A DNA stretch of 64,000 nt. Source: Ipomoea triloba. Its lineage: Eukaryota > Streptophyta > Magnoliopsida > Solanales > Convolvulaceae. The notes under the pieces are model-generated. The model saw only the letters and a list, made by a program, of their open reading frames with translations. It did not search any database and was not told where the DNA came from. Where the stretch lies: assembly GCF_003576645.1 (NCBI RefSeq), contig NC_044927.1, positions 15,997,509 to 16,061,508 of the forward strand, read 5' to 3'. This document shows positions 1-9,730 of this stretch, in pieces. Numbering within the stretch: the stretch's first letter is position 1; each line of letters starts with the position of its first letter. The translations under genes and the position numbers were made by a program.

Positions 1-40
1 AAAAAAAAAAAAAAAAAAAAGGGGGGGGGGGGGGGGGGGG
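1..40. repeat. A20-G20 homopolymer pair
   Basis: The window opens with exactly 20 A followed by exactly 20 G, then purine-rich sequence to about position 57. Such a clean pair of equal homopolymers is unusual in plant DNA and may be a sequencing or assembly artefact at a contig end or gap edge. No function is claimed. Confidence 0.9.
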
Positions 41-566
41 AAGAGAAAAAAGAAAGCAGCCAGTAGCCGGTAAAAGTATGGGGCTAGGTTAATAGGTGCC
101 ACGTCCGATCCAAGTGGCGAGGTGGGAAGGAAAACCGGAAAAGCCGGTTTTAGGGAATGATTCATTGAACGAAATAAGAACGGCAGGAAACAGACCATGG
201 TTTCTGCGTCTATGTTCTTGATGACATCTCACCAAATACATTTAACTCCATTGTTCCTACGCCGTTTAATATAATTCTGCTTTACATTAAAATATTTTAG
301 TTCTGGGATTATATATACATACACCCATACATCGATAGATAGTTCTGTATGTAACACACACTCTCTCCGCGTTGGTTCATTTTTCCTCCTCCTTCATTCC
401 CTCTCCAACTTGCCATTTTTGTTGCACTGCAAGTGGGGGTTTTTTCTTGAAAAGGTGGGGCTTTGGAATGTGGAATGCCATCCTGGGCTGAAATTCATAT
501 CTGGGTTGCGCTCATCTTCTTGGGAAATCTCTGCATTTGCGCTCTGGTTTTTGAAGAAAAGCAGCC
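41..566 (+). promoter_or_regulatory. EBF1 proximal promoter and 5' leader
   Basis: This is the upstream region of the EBF1-type gene. A TATA-like stretch lies near 308-320 (attatatataca). It is followed by a pyrimidine-rich stretch (about 360-420, repeated ctctc and cctcctcc), typical of a plant 5' untranslated leader. The coding ATG is at 567. I found no convincing EIN3-binding element by eye. The transcription start is inferred. Confidence 0.5.
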
Positions 567-2985
567 ATGCCTACTCTTGTTAATCGTAGTGGTCAGTTCT
601 TCAAACTTCTCTCTCTCTCTTCTGGATTCCTTATAACTTTTCAGTTTTCTGTTTTGGAGTTTTTTTGAATTTATTCGTAAGTTTGGGGTTGAACAAAAAT
701 TTAAACTTGGGTTTCTTGATTGCCACGCTATCAATATTCAATATGCAAACTTGTTGTAGGTCTGTGTAAAAGCCAAATCCAATATTCAGTGATTGGGAAT
801 GTTGGACAGACTTGGGTAAAGAAGTTAAGGGTGTCTAAGCATTTAGCGGTGGCTATATAAAAAAAAAATAAAGATGTGTAAATCTTAATTATTATCTATT
901 AGAGACAGGTTTTGGAAAACTAAAAAATGTGTGGTTAGAGAAAGAAAACCATTTCTACTTTAATTCTATTATGAACGGCACAGCAAAAAAATTCTTGAAT
1001 GTTTTTGGGTGTTGTAATTTATTTACTAGTCAACTTGAAGATATGTGTGTGATATAGGGTGTTTAAGTAGACAAAATTAAAGATGGTGATGGTGATGGTA
1101 GTAACAAAAACTGTGGTTTTCAGGTGATGACGAGTTCTATTGTGGGAGTTCATTATGCTCAGCAGATTTTAGCCATATCTTGTCTCTTGGTTATGCGGAT
1201 GTTTACTGCCCTTCAAAAAAGCGACGGTGCCTTCCAAATCCATTTGTTGTTGAAGAAAATTCAAAGATGGAAATCCTTCCAGATGAGTGCTTGTTTGAGA
1301 TATTTAGACGTTTGGGCGGAGGGCGTGAAAGGAGTGCGGCCGCTTGTGTTTCAAAGCGCTGGCTCATGCTCCTCAGCAGTATCCGCAGTTCAGAAATATG
1401 CAAGAGCAAGAGCCATGGGGACGGTGCAAAAGCAGTATCAGATTGCGAAATTGAGTGTGATGGGTACCTTACCAGGACTGTGGAAGGGAAAAAAGGGACT
1501 GATGTTAGACTTGCTGCCATTGCAATTGGGACTTGGAGCCGTGGGGGGCTCGGGAAGCTTTTGGTCCGAGGGAGCAACTCTATGTGTGGCATTACTAATG
1601 CTGGTTTATCAGCAATTGCTCGTGGTTGCCCTTCCCTCAGGACCCTTTCACTGTGGGATGTGCCTTGTGTTGGAGATGAAGGCCTTATGGAGATTGCAAA
1701 GGAATGCCATTCATTGGAGAAGCTGGATCTTTGCCAGTGTCCTTCGATTTCGAGCAAGGGTCTTGTTGCAATTGCTGAAAGGTGTCCGAGTTTGACTTCA
1801 TTAACAATTGAGTCTTGCTCGAGTATAGGCAATGAGGGGCTCCAAGCCATTGGGAGACACTGTACTTTGTTACAATCTGTGACTATTAAGGATTGTCCTC
1901 TTGTTGGAGACCAGGGTGTTGCAACTCTGCTGTCTTCTGCCCCAACTAAAGTCAAACTTCATGGGTTAAAGATCACTGATTTCTCGCTAGCCATTATTGG
2001 ACATTATGGCAAGGCAATTACCTCTCTTGCTCTTAGTGCACTTCAGAATGTGAGCCAAAAGGGTTTTTGGGTGATGGGTAACGCTCAAGGTCTAAACACT
2101 CTGGCTTCTTTGACAATCACCTCTTGTAGGGGAACCACAGATGTAAGCCTTGAAGCTGTGGGAAAAGGTTGTCCAAATCTGAAACTTATGTGTCTTCGTA
2201 AGTGTTGCTTCGTGTCTGATCATGGACTCGTAGCTTTCAGCAAAGCTGCTGGAGCCCTTGAGAGTTTGCAGCTGGAAGAATGCAACAGGATCACCCAAAT
2301 CGGGGTCGTAAATGCAATTTCAAATTGTGGCAAGTTAAAGTCTCTTTCTGTGGTGAAGTGTATGAATGTCATGGATCTAACCCCAGAAGCTCAATTGCTG
2401 TCTCCATGTGAATCTCTCAGATCGTTGTCCATCCGAAACTGCCCTGGTTTTGGCAGCAATAGCTTGGCCATGGTGGGTAAGCTCTGCCCCCAGCTATACC
2501 AATTGGATCTTAGTGGGCTTTGTGGGATAACAGATGCTCCTCTTCTCTCCCTCCTGGACAACTCCAAGGCAGGCCTTGCCGAGGTGAACCTCAGTGGCTG
2601 CCTGAATTTGTCAGATGAAGTGGTGTTTGCCCTGACCAGGTTGCACGGTCAGACGCTGCAAGTACTGAATCTCGACGGGTGCAGGAAGATTACTAATGCA
2701 AGCTTGGTGGCAGTGGCGAACAGCTGCACCTTCCTTAACGATCTCGATGTTTCAAAATGTTTGATAACTGATTCTGGTTTGGCTGCATTGTCCCAGGGTG
2801 TGCAAATAAACTTGCAGATTCTTTCCCTATCGGGTTGCTTCAAGGTGTCGAGCAAGAGCGTTCCTTCCCTTCGAAAATTGGGAAAGAATCTGATCGGTTT
2901 GAATCTCCAGCAATGCAATGGCATGAGCAGCAGCGCCATCGAACTACTTGTAGAGCACTTGTGGAGGTGTGATATCCTCTCCTAA
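567..2985 (+). CDS. EBF1: EIN3-binding F-box protein (EBF1/EBF2 type), two exons
   Basis: Coding exons are 567-591 and 1124-2985; the join gives MPTLVNRSGDDEFYCG at the N-terminus and a 628-aa protein, the usual length for EBF1/EBF2. The donor is gt at 592 and the acceptor cag ends at 1123; starting at the later in-frame Met (1180) would lose the conserved N-terminus. An F-box lies at about residues 57-95 (ILPDECLFEIFRRL, then ACVSKRW). About 16-18 leucine-rich repeats of the cysteine-containing plant type follow (for example LDLCQCPSISSKGL) to near residue 620. Known role: EBF proteins are substrate receptors of an SCF E3 ligase that ubiquitinates the nuclear ethylene transcription factors EIN3/EIL1, damping ethylene responses. 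No frameshift or stop is seen, so it looks functional. EBF1 versus EBF2 is not decided by sequence reading alone. Confidence 0.95.
592..1123 (+). other. EBF1 intron 1
   Basis: AT-rich intron of 532 bp with gt at 592 and a tttt-cag acceptor ending at 1123. It splits the glycine codon of residue 9. No transposon was recognised inside it. Confidence 0.85.
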
Positions 2986-3480
2986 GCCTATAGACCGTGC
3001 CAATATAAACGCGATTCATGGGACTTGATATCCCATCAGCTCTGATTCAGGATATATTAGTTGCTGGATTGTATTCAGGAAGCTATTAGCTATGGCAGAC
3101 AATTTTGCACCAACTTTTTGCAGGCTTATCAAAAGGCCTGTTGGAACTCTTTTGGTTGCCATGATAACCTTCTTAAGATTGTTTTTGTTTTAATGAGTCT
3201 TAGGTTTTGATGTACCCAAAAGGCCCTATTTTAGCAGGTCCCTTGTTTCTTGTACTGTACTGGGCATCAAGAAAGTTATAATCTTTGTCTTCAGCTTATA
3301 AAAACAGTCTTGGTGGTCACCATTGTTAGATCAAGCGAACATGTGACCTGCTCTGATTCCACTTGTAAGAATCAGGGCTTACCACTCACACCAAAAGATA
3401 TGACTAATAACGAAGGCGCAACTTATTTTTTTACTTATAATCGTACGACCATCATATTATTCCAGAAGTGTTGTATTTGA
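2986..3480 (+). promoter_or_regulatory. EBF1 3' untranslated region (approximate)
   Basis: Sequence after the EBF1 stop. It contains U-rich tracts, clearest around 3176-3192 (attgtttttgttttaatg). In Arabidopsis the EBF1/EBF2 3'UTRs carry poly-U elements through which EIN2 represses translation. Whether these tracts are equivalent is inference. The end is not defined by a clear polyadenylation site; a 76-codon reading frame at 3250-3480 is not supported as a gene. Confidence 0.5.
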
Positions 3481-3914
3481 CCCTTAGGAATTTTATGGAC
3501 TTCTGTCCAACAATCCCCAGTCACTGAGTTCAAACATTCTCTCTTTACTTAGGTCCATTGTCTGTTTCTATCCAAAGTTTTCAAGATTGAAACAGAAACA
3601 AATAATGTCTTCTTGGAATGTGCAGATGATTAAGATGAAAGTGTTGAGATGTATCTTTAGGGTATGATCTGTGTGAAATGGATCCCATCTTCTACAGATA
3701 CCAAGATCTGAGAAAAGAGGATGCCTGCAAATTAAATGAATTGAAGAAACTTTGCCCCATGATTTTAGTGATTTGTTTGAACCATATTCCTGGTGAATCT
3801 CCCAGTCTGGGCTCAGCTTTCTTGGAAGTCAAAAGATAAGGTGGTGTGTCTATCTTCAGTGCTGCTTTTGCAGAAAACTTGAAAAGAAGCTGCTTTCCTG
3901 CTCATTGTGCCCTT
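3481..3914. other. intergenic, nothing recognised
   Basis: Unique-looking sequence between the EBF1 3' region and a SINE insertion. No reading frame, repeat or RNA gene could be supported. Confidence 0.5.
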
Positions 3915-4070
3915 TTTCTTTATTGAAGTTTTTTTTTAATACTACTAACTCTATTACAATGCAGTAGGTCAGTATTGACTCCACTGAGGCTCACACCCAC
4001 CACCTCCCGTATAAAGGGAAGGGTTTGATGCCCTTATACCACAACGTCCTTGGCTTTCTTTATTGAAGTT
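3915..4070 (-). mobile_element. tRNA-derived SINE with perfect 16-bp target duplication
   Basis: A 124-bp body (3931-4054, read on the minus strand) is flanked by identical copies of tttctttattgaagtt at 3915-3930 and 4055-4070. On the minus strand the body starts gccaaggacgttgtgg, has an A-box-like segment (tgtggtataaggg), a B-box-like segment (gggtgtgagcc), and ends in an A tail (T run 3931-3937 on the + strand). A perfect target duplication plus tail is diagnostic of LINE-mobilised retroposition. The same family recurs at 28631-28750, 41085-41265 and 45512-45602. Confidence 0.9.
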
Positions 4071-4561
4071 AATTGCAAGTTTAATTCATAATTTCATTAT
4101 AAATCTCAATCCCAAACAATGAATTGCTTACTCAAATGCATCCTTAATCTTGTGTATTCAAATATAATATTATAGTATCATATTCAGCACATTGTATGTT
4201 CAATTAATTTTAACTAAAAAATTAATGTTAAATAAGATAATAATAGAGATTTTTCGCATTATACAGACGCTTAATGAAATTGAACAAAAGAAATGACACA
4301 TGAGATAGCACCTCTATGTTAAATAATTCAAACACCTTAAAAAGTTTAATTGTATATATATTATAATGCAAATTCATATCCCTTCCCAATATGGGACAAA
4401 TGCAACTTAAAAAGTTTTTCAAATTCAATTGGGTACACTTTAATTTGATTTATCCATTATCTATTTTGAGTGTATAATATATCAAATTCATCATTTCACT
4501 TAAGAGAACCCAAATTATCTACTTTGACTCAAGCCAACTCAAAATTAGACCTCAGTAAAAG
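4071..4561. other. AT-rich intergenic, nothing recognised
   Basis: AT-rich sequence between the SINE and a MITE. Short open frames here lack homology signals and have AT-driven composition. Confidence 0.5.
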
Positions 4562-5010
4562 GGAAAAGGATCAAATAGTCCATCAAATTTTACATAAAAA
4601 GTCAATTAGGCCTCTAAACTTTTTAAAATTGCAATTAAACTTATCAACATGTCATTTTGATGCAATGATAAGCTCAAAAATCAATTCACTACAGTTCCGG
4701 TCAACATTACGACTAACTACAATGACATTTCCGACAACTCTTTGAATCAACGGACAACCCACGAGTTGTCTTCTCCAGTGAGTTACCTTCTTCGTTGATT
4801 CAAAGGCGACCAACGACACTAGTTGCGTTGTTGCCGGAAATTTCGGGGTTGATTGGAGCCCTAGTTGCCTGTGATAGCATGTCACTAATTGATTTTTGAG
4901 TTTCATTACACCAAAATGAGATGTTTATGTGTTTAATTACAACTTAAAAAATTTAAGGACCTAATTGACTGTTTAGGTAAAGTTCGAGGGTCTATTTAAC
5001 TCTTTTCGTC
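4562..5010. mobile_element. MITE with about 60-bp terminal inverted repeats
   Basis: The left end (gaaaaggatcaaatagtcc...) and the reverse complement of the right end (gaaaagagttaaatagaccc...) match through the motif gtcaattagg about 50 bp in. This leaves a roughly 450-bp element without coding capacity. The terminal motif caaataggYc-ctRaact is shared with the fold-back element at 23124-23660 and a fragment near 33965. No clean target duplication was found, so borders are approximate. It is probably a Mutator-like non-autonomous element. Confidence 0.6.
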
Positions 5011-5069
5011 ACTAAAATTATACCACAAAATACTCAATTTAAGTCAAATTTTCCAACACCAATTACTCA

Positions 5070-5597
5070 GGGGTTATTTGGTTGAGTGTATTTCGGGAGG
5101 AATTGCAATCCATTGAATTTCAATTCAATGAATTCCCAAACTATATTGTTTGGTTTGAGGGAATTGCAATTCCAATTGCAATTTCCTCCAAATGATGAAT
5201 TGCTACCCCATGAATTGCAATTCAATGGAGAGGATGGACAATTTTGTTGGTGTAAAGACAATTTTACCCTTCCCCCCATACCTTTTGTTTTTTAAAAAAA
5301 GAAAATTGAAAGAATTATTATTATTATTATTATCATCATCCTCCTCCTTCTCCTCAAAATAATAATAATTATTATTATTATTATATTCTTATTATTATTA
5401 TTAATTATTATACTACAACATCTATTACAAAATACGAACATTTAGTCATTTTGTCGTTTCTTACCTTTCAATTTCCTGTACTCCTATTCCTGCATACCAA
5501 AAACTGTAATTTCAATTCCTACTTTATTCATTGAATGTAGTTCTACCGAATTAAATTCTTTTCCCCTCTAATTCCCTCATCCCAACCAAACGCTCCG
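5070..5597. mobile_element. MITE containing TTA microsatellites
   Basis: The left terminus (gggttatttggttgagtg) and the reverse complement of the right terminus (ggagcgtttggttgggat) form imperfect inverted repeats, and both sides carry a gaattgcaattcc-type subterminal sequence. The centre (5310-5410) is TTA/TAA microsatellite. There is no coding capacity. Superfamily is uncertain (hAT- or Harbinger-like). Confidence 0.55.
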
Positions 5598-7302
5598 TAA
5601 AGAATTGGGCTAGAGGTAAAAACAATCTTGCCTCGGCAGTAGATAGTGGTAAAAATGAAAGAGATGAGAATAAAAGGGCAGTAAAAGAACGAAAGAATAG
5701 ATGAAAGAGTGAAATATAGTAAAGTGGAAGGGTGGTTTTTGCAGTGCAGCTTCTATATATGTGCAAAAATGTGTATAGTGTCAAAGCGATGAGACAAAAT
5801 TAAGCACTATTCTAAAAAACTGTTTGCATTGGTAAAGGCAAATGGAAGTATGCAATATTTTTGTACCATTTCTCTTGTAGCCAGTTGTAAAAGATGACCT
5901 CCCCCTTACTCTCTTTAGTTAACTGTCATGTCCTTGTATGCCCAAACCATGGCAAAGATAAAGATAACATCAATCGCAGCAAAAATCCAACTGCCACTCG
6001 ACAATCCCTCTCCATCATATTCTCATAACCCCTAATAATATAATACACATTTAAGTCTTTCTATCCTTCAAAACTTGTTACATGTTAATTAGGTCACTTT
6101 CATATTTAATCAGTAAATATTAATTTTATTACATTTGGTATGCAATTTATTTTTGTTGCAATTGATCTTTTCAACTAATTAAATTTTCAGTAAAATATAG
6201 CTAGCTAGCTGGAATATAATGTATCTCATTTTTAGTTTGAATCCATACATTTTTTTCCTAAAAGCCTCAAGGCAGAGGTTTTCAAGTGAGTATGATTCTA
6301 AAGTGAAAATGGTGACCACATGCCGGCTATTTTTTATAAGAGATTTAATTAGAAAGATTAAACGTGACTACAAAAAATTGAAAGTTATATATATACCAAG
6401 TATAACAAAAATAATTAATTTATATTTGGATATCAAATGTGGAGGTGACATAAGAATTATCATAGAATCAAAAGTGAAAGTAAGTCATAACAAAAATATA
6501 TTTAATTTGTTGATTGTAATGTGAAACATATGCTAAGCAATAATACTCATACATGTACATTGAAAAAGTTAAGATGTGTCGTTTCGACCGTGTAAAGCAT
6601 ATAGTGCACCTAAATGTGTAATCGGATCTACCAAAATATATTAAAGATCTATCAAAGAATTGTATTTGTATTTTTAGGATAATGTTCATTAACTTTATGT
6701 CAACTTAGACAAATATTATATTATTGTGATAAATGTCATTCACAAGTTCATCAACTATGACTATTTTATTGTCAAGAATTATTTTCCATGAATATGATAT
6801 ATATAAAGTATAGTACAAGTTTAATTAGTGGTTAAATGGATAAAATATGATTTTTATATATGAAAGATCATGTGTCTTCTATCTGTTTATAAAGTAGAAT
6901 TATAAATAAACAAAAGTATTGTGAAATGGTAACAGATTTGACAGTAACATTATTAATTTATTTTCCATTTTTTTAAAATAATTTTAATGTTTTTTTGGGT
7001 ACATCAGTATTAAGTGGAAAAAACCAATATATTCCTCCCCCTACCTAAAAACCTTAGGGATGCTCCAGAGGTTGTCTTTTAATAATTTAGAGTGTCCATA
7101 GCATCACTGATATTCCTTCACATAGCTTGCCAAATCCATTATTCTTAATACAGAGGGCGAGACATTATATTGGCTCTCCCAACCACAAACACTCTCAAGA
7201 ACCAATTAAGACCACACCAGCTAGCTTTGTGTTGTTTAATGCTGTCAAATTAAAGCTAGGACGAGGACGAGGACGACAAGGTTGCAGATCAGATAATCTT
7301 TG
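5598..7302. other. AT-rich intergenic region and EPFL upstream region
   Basis: No gene is recognised. Open frames such as the one at 6219-6524 have AT-driven composition. From about 7030 the sequence becomes less AT-rich and leads into the EPFL gene. A weak TATA-like stretch (acattatattgg) lies near 7164, about 140 bp upstream of the EPFL start codon; promoter assignment is an inference. Confidence 0.45.
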
Positions 7303-7983
7303 ATGGCTTCGCAGAATGTGTACCAAATAGGGTTGAAGCTTGTTGTCACTGTGCTGCTCTTCTATTCCCTCGCCCAGCTGCTCTCTCCCATTTCAGGTAA
7401 ATACTGAATACACAAGCTAGCCAGCTAGCTTAGCTGCGCTGGGTATATGGGAAAATCAACAAATTAAACAAAACAAAACATTCTCTGCTTTTTCTTCCAT
7501 CTTTTCCCATGAGTGTTTTGGATCCATGTGTTGGGCGGAGGCCGGTAAAAGGCCAAGTCTAGCGTCGGATGGTGAGAGAATTGTTGGGCGGAAGTCGGTA
7601 TAGGGTCTAGGGCCAAGTCCAGCACTCAATGTTTCAAAAAATGTAATGACGGTACGGTGCATTTGCTATTAGCTATAATATCTGACGTAAGGGTAACATG
7701 GATGGTGTGAGAAATTAAAATTGAGTTGCTTTGTTTGTTGAATATAGGAATAGGAATAGGAAGAGGGAAGGAAGTGAGAATGGTGTTGGGGTCAAGCCCA
7801 CCAAAGTGTGTGGGGAGATGCATGGGTTGCAGGCCTTGTGTTGCTGCTTTGGTCATTCCTCCACATGACGACAAGAATGGGTTCAGAAGACCTTCATCTT
7901 CATCTTCATCTGGTGCAGGAGATGAGAGCTACTATCTCCTCTCATGGAAGTGTAGATGTGGGAACAAATACTTCCAACCTTAA
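7303..7983 (+). CDS. EPIDERMAL PATTERNING FACTOR-like secreted peptide, two exons
   Basis: Exons 7303-7396 and 7748-7983 join in frame (split Gly codon) to a 109-aa precursor. Residues about 10-31 form a hydrophobic signal peptide (LVVTVLLFYSLAQLL). The C-terminal domain starts at RMVLGSSPPKC and contains six cysteines: four in KCVGRCMGCRPC and two in WKCRCGNKYFQP, the spacing and C-terminal signature of EPF/EPFL peptides. Known role: these apoplastic peptides bind ERECTA-family receptor kinases, often with TMM, to pattern stomata or control organ growth. The loop between Cys4 and Cys5 is long and holds a Ser run (PSSSSSSGAG). It is closest to EPFL types with a VLGSSPP start; the exact orthologue is not assigned. 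The gene is intact by eye. Confidence 0.9.
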
Positions 7984-8725
7984 TACCTCAACAATAATGG
8001 GTTTCTCAATTCTGTAATTTATTTTATAATATATCTTAGATATGCATAATTTTCGATCAGGTGGTATTGTTACTACTCCCTAGTAAATAATGGATGGGTC
8101 GTAATTTTTACAATATTGTTTTACATGGTCATGTCTTGTGATGTTATTAGGACATATGTTTATTAGTATTGTATATTCTAGCTTAGCCTATGTTAGTGGC
8201 ACGTTAGAGAAGCAATTTCTTATAATAGTGAGAGAGCTGGAAGAGTAGGAATGCAATAGCAATCCGAGAGGCCAAAGCAGAAGAGAGTAATAGAGATAGG
8301 ACCTGGCCTAATAGGCTAGTAATACTGCATCTATTCTTATTTTTTACTCATTTTCTACTCTTTATTAAGGTGTCATTCTATAATTGATTTTTTTTTTTTA
8401 AATGTGCTATTGCTTTTATTTATTTACTTTTCTTTACCAATTAAAATTTGTACACGTAACGGGAATTATACTTTTTAGGAATATATCTATCATTTTCATA
8501 TATATGTCTAAAGTAACTTTTCAAATTTTAGGTGATTATAATTTATGACCAATCATTTAAGGAAGAAAGTGTTTACCATTAATTTGGTCAAACACTTACC
8601 GACCATTTGGTTGTTTGCAAGGAGGAATTAGGGAGAAATGAATTGTATTCTCGTGGTAAGAATTAAGGTGAGAATAAGCTAAGCTAAGGTAGGAATTCAA
8701 ATTCTACTATTTGATACGCATGAAT
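7984..8725. other. EPFL 3' flank and intergenic sequence
   Basis: Contains the presumed EPFL 3'UTR, then AT-rich sequence. From about 8600 a stretch (accatttggttgtttgc, ggaggaattaggg) resembles the MITE at 5070-5597, but no matching right terminus was found, so it is not called separately. Confidence 0.4.
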
Positions 8726-8912
8726 AGAATTACCAGAAATTATAGTAAGGGTGGGCACTTCGGGATTCGGTACGATTTTTTTCGGTTTCGGTTTCGGTAT
8801 CGGTATTTCGGTATTACAAAAAATGATACCATTCGATTTTACAATAAAGTTCGGTTCAGTTTCGGTTCGGTATGAAACGGTTTCGGTTTTAGAATTACCA
8901 GAATTATTATAG
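8726..8912. mobile_element. short GGTTTCGG-rich insertion with near-perfect flanking duplication
   Basis: A segment of about 146 bp (8745-8890) starts gtaagggtgggcacttcgg and is made of degenerate ttcggtttcggt repeats. It is bracketed by agaattaccagaaattata (about 8726-8744) and agaattaccagaattattat (8891-8910), which look like a diverged 19-20-bp target duplication. Class is not assigned. Similar gggtgggca-ttcggt sequences are widespread in plant genomes. Confidence 0.55.
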
Positions 8913-9129
8913 TGTTTGATATATATATATAAGAATTGTAAAGGAATATAAGTACGTAGTATAAAGACCAAAATGTCTGTGTAATCGCAATAATTCTTAG
9001 GGATGATTTGCGATTCCTCAAGTTTGAAGAATTGTAATTCCATATTGAGTAATATGTTTAAAATATTCTCTCTTTTAATGTTTTGCATTGTTGTCCTTAC
9101 TCCTAAGTGATGTTTTTTCAACTTTAAAC

Positions 9130-9445
9130 TATGAAAAAAAAAACATTAAATAAAAGTGTTTTTTTTCTTTTTATTACAAGGAAGGAATACACCCCCAAAA
9201 TAAGGAGTTCCAAGATATTCTTCGAGCTCTCAAAATCTCAATCTCAAGAACATCATTCTAAATCAACCTCTCCAACCTGCGGGAGGGGGCTTGAAAGACC
9301 CTTTTATCCTAATTAGTTGAGGAAGCATTTTTAGCCATTGCATCAACAACTTGATTATACTCCATGTAGATATGATTCACCTGGATAATCCATTGATTTG
9401 CATTAGCTTGCAGCATTTTAACATGCACAAGGTTGAGAGTTGGTC
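9130..9445 (-). pseudogene. 3' remnant of a LINE (RNase H C-terminus plus tail)
   Basis: On the minus strand, about 9440-9312 translates as a short open segment containing HVKMLQANANQWIIQVNHIY and then NQVVDAMAKNASS before a stop. This fits the C-terminal part of a plant LINE-type RNase H domain (W-x-V-x-H-x-x-x-E-x-N-x-V-x-D-x-x-A), including the conserved Asp. Sequence after the stop runs to an A-rich tail (9130-9180 on the + strand is T/A-rich). It is 5'-truncated, as LINE insertions usually are, and dead. Confidence 0.7.
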
Positions 9446-9730
9446 CCTTAACCCCCACACCAGCTCATTTATCCATTCAACCTTCAAAATGTTTATCTTT
9501 AATCCCTCACTCCCACCGACATTTTCAATGTTATAAAATTGTTAACTTGTGACTTATATATAAACATATCAACTTTAGTGATTTTAGTATAAATTTCATA
9601 GGATAAGATCTCTGCTTCTCAAATTCTAATTTTACATTATATTCAAAATTAAAGGGTGAAAGCTAAGCACTATGTGGTGTGGTGCACAAAAAACAACCTC
9701 TGCTCTGCGGCATTGGAAGAGAATATGGTT
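9446..9730. other. ENT8 3' flank
   Basis: Sequence between the LINE remnant and the stop codon of the minus-strand transporter gene. It presumably holds the transporter 3'UTR; no further feature was seen. Confidence 0.4.

Noticed and set aside
1124..1955. overlapping ORFs of 223 aa (+) and 250 aa (-) over EBF1
   Set aside because: They are shadows of the EBF1 exon in other frames and have no family motifs.
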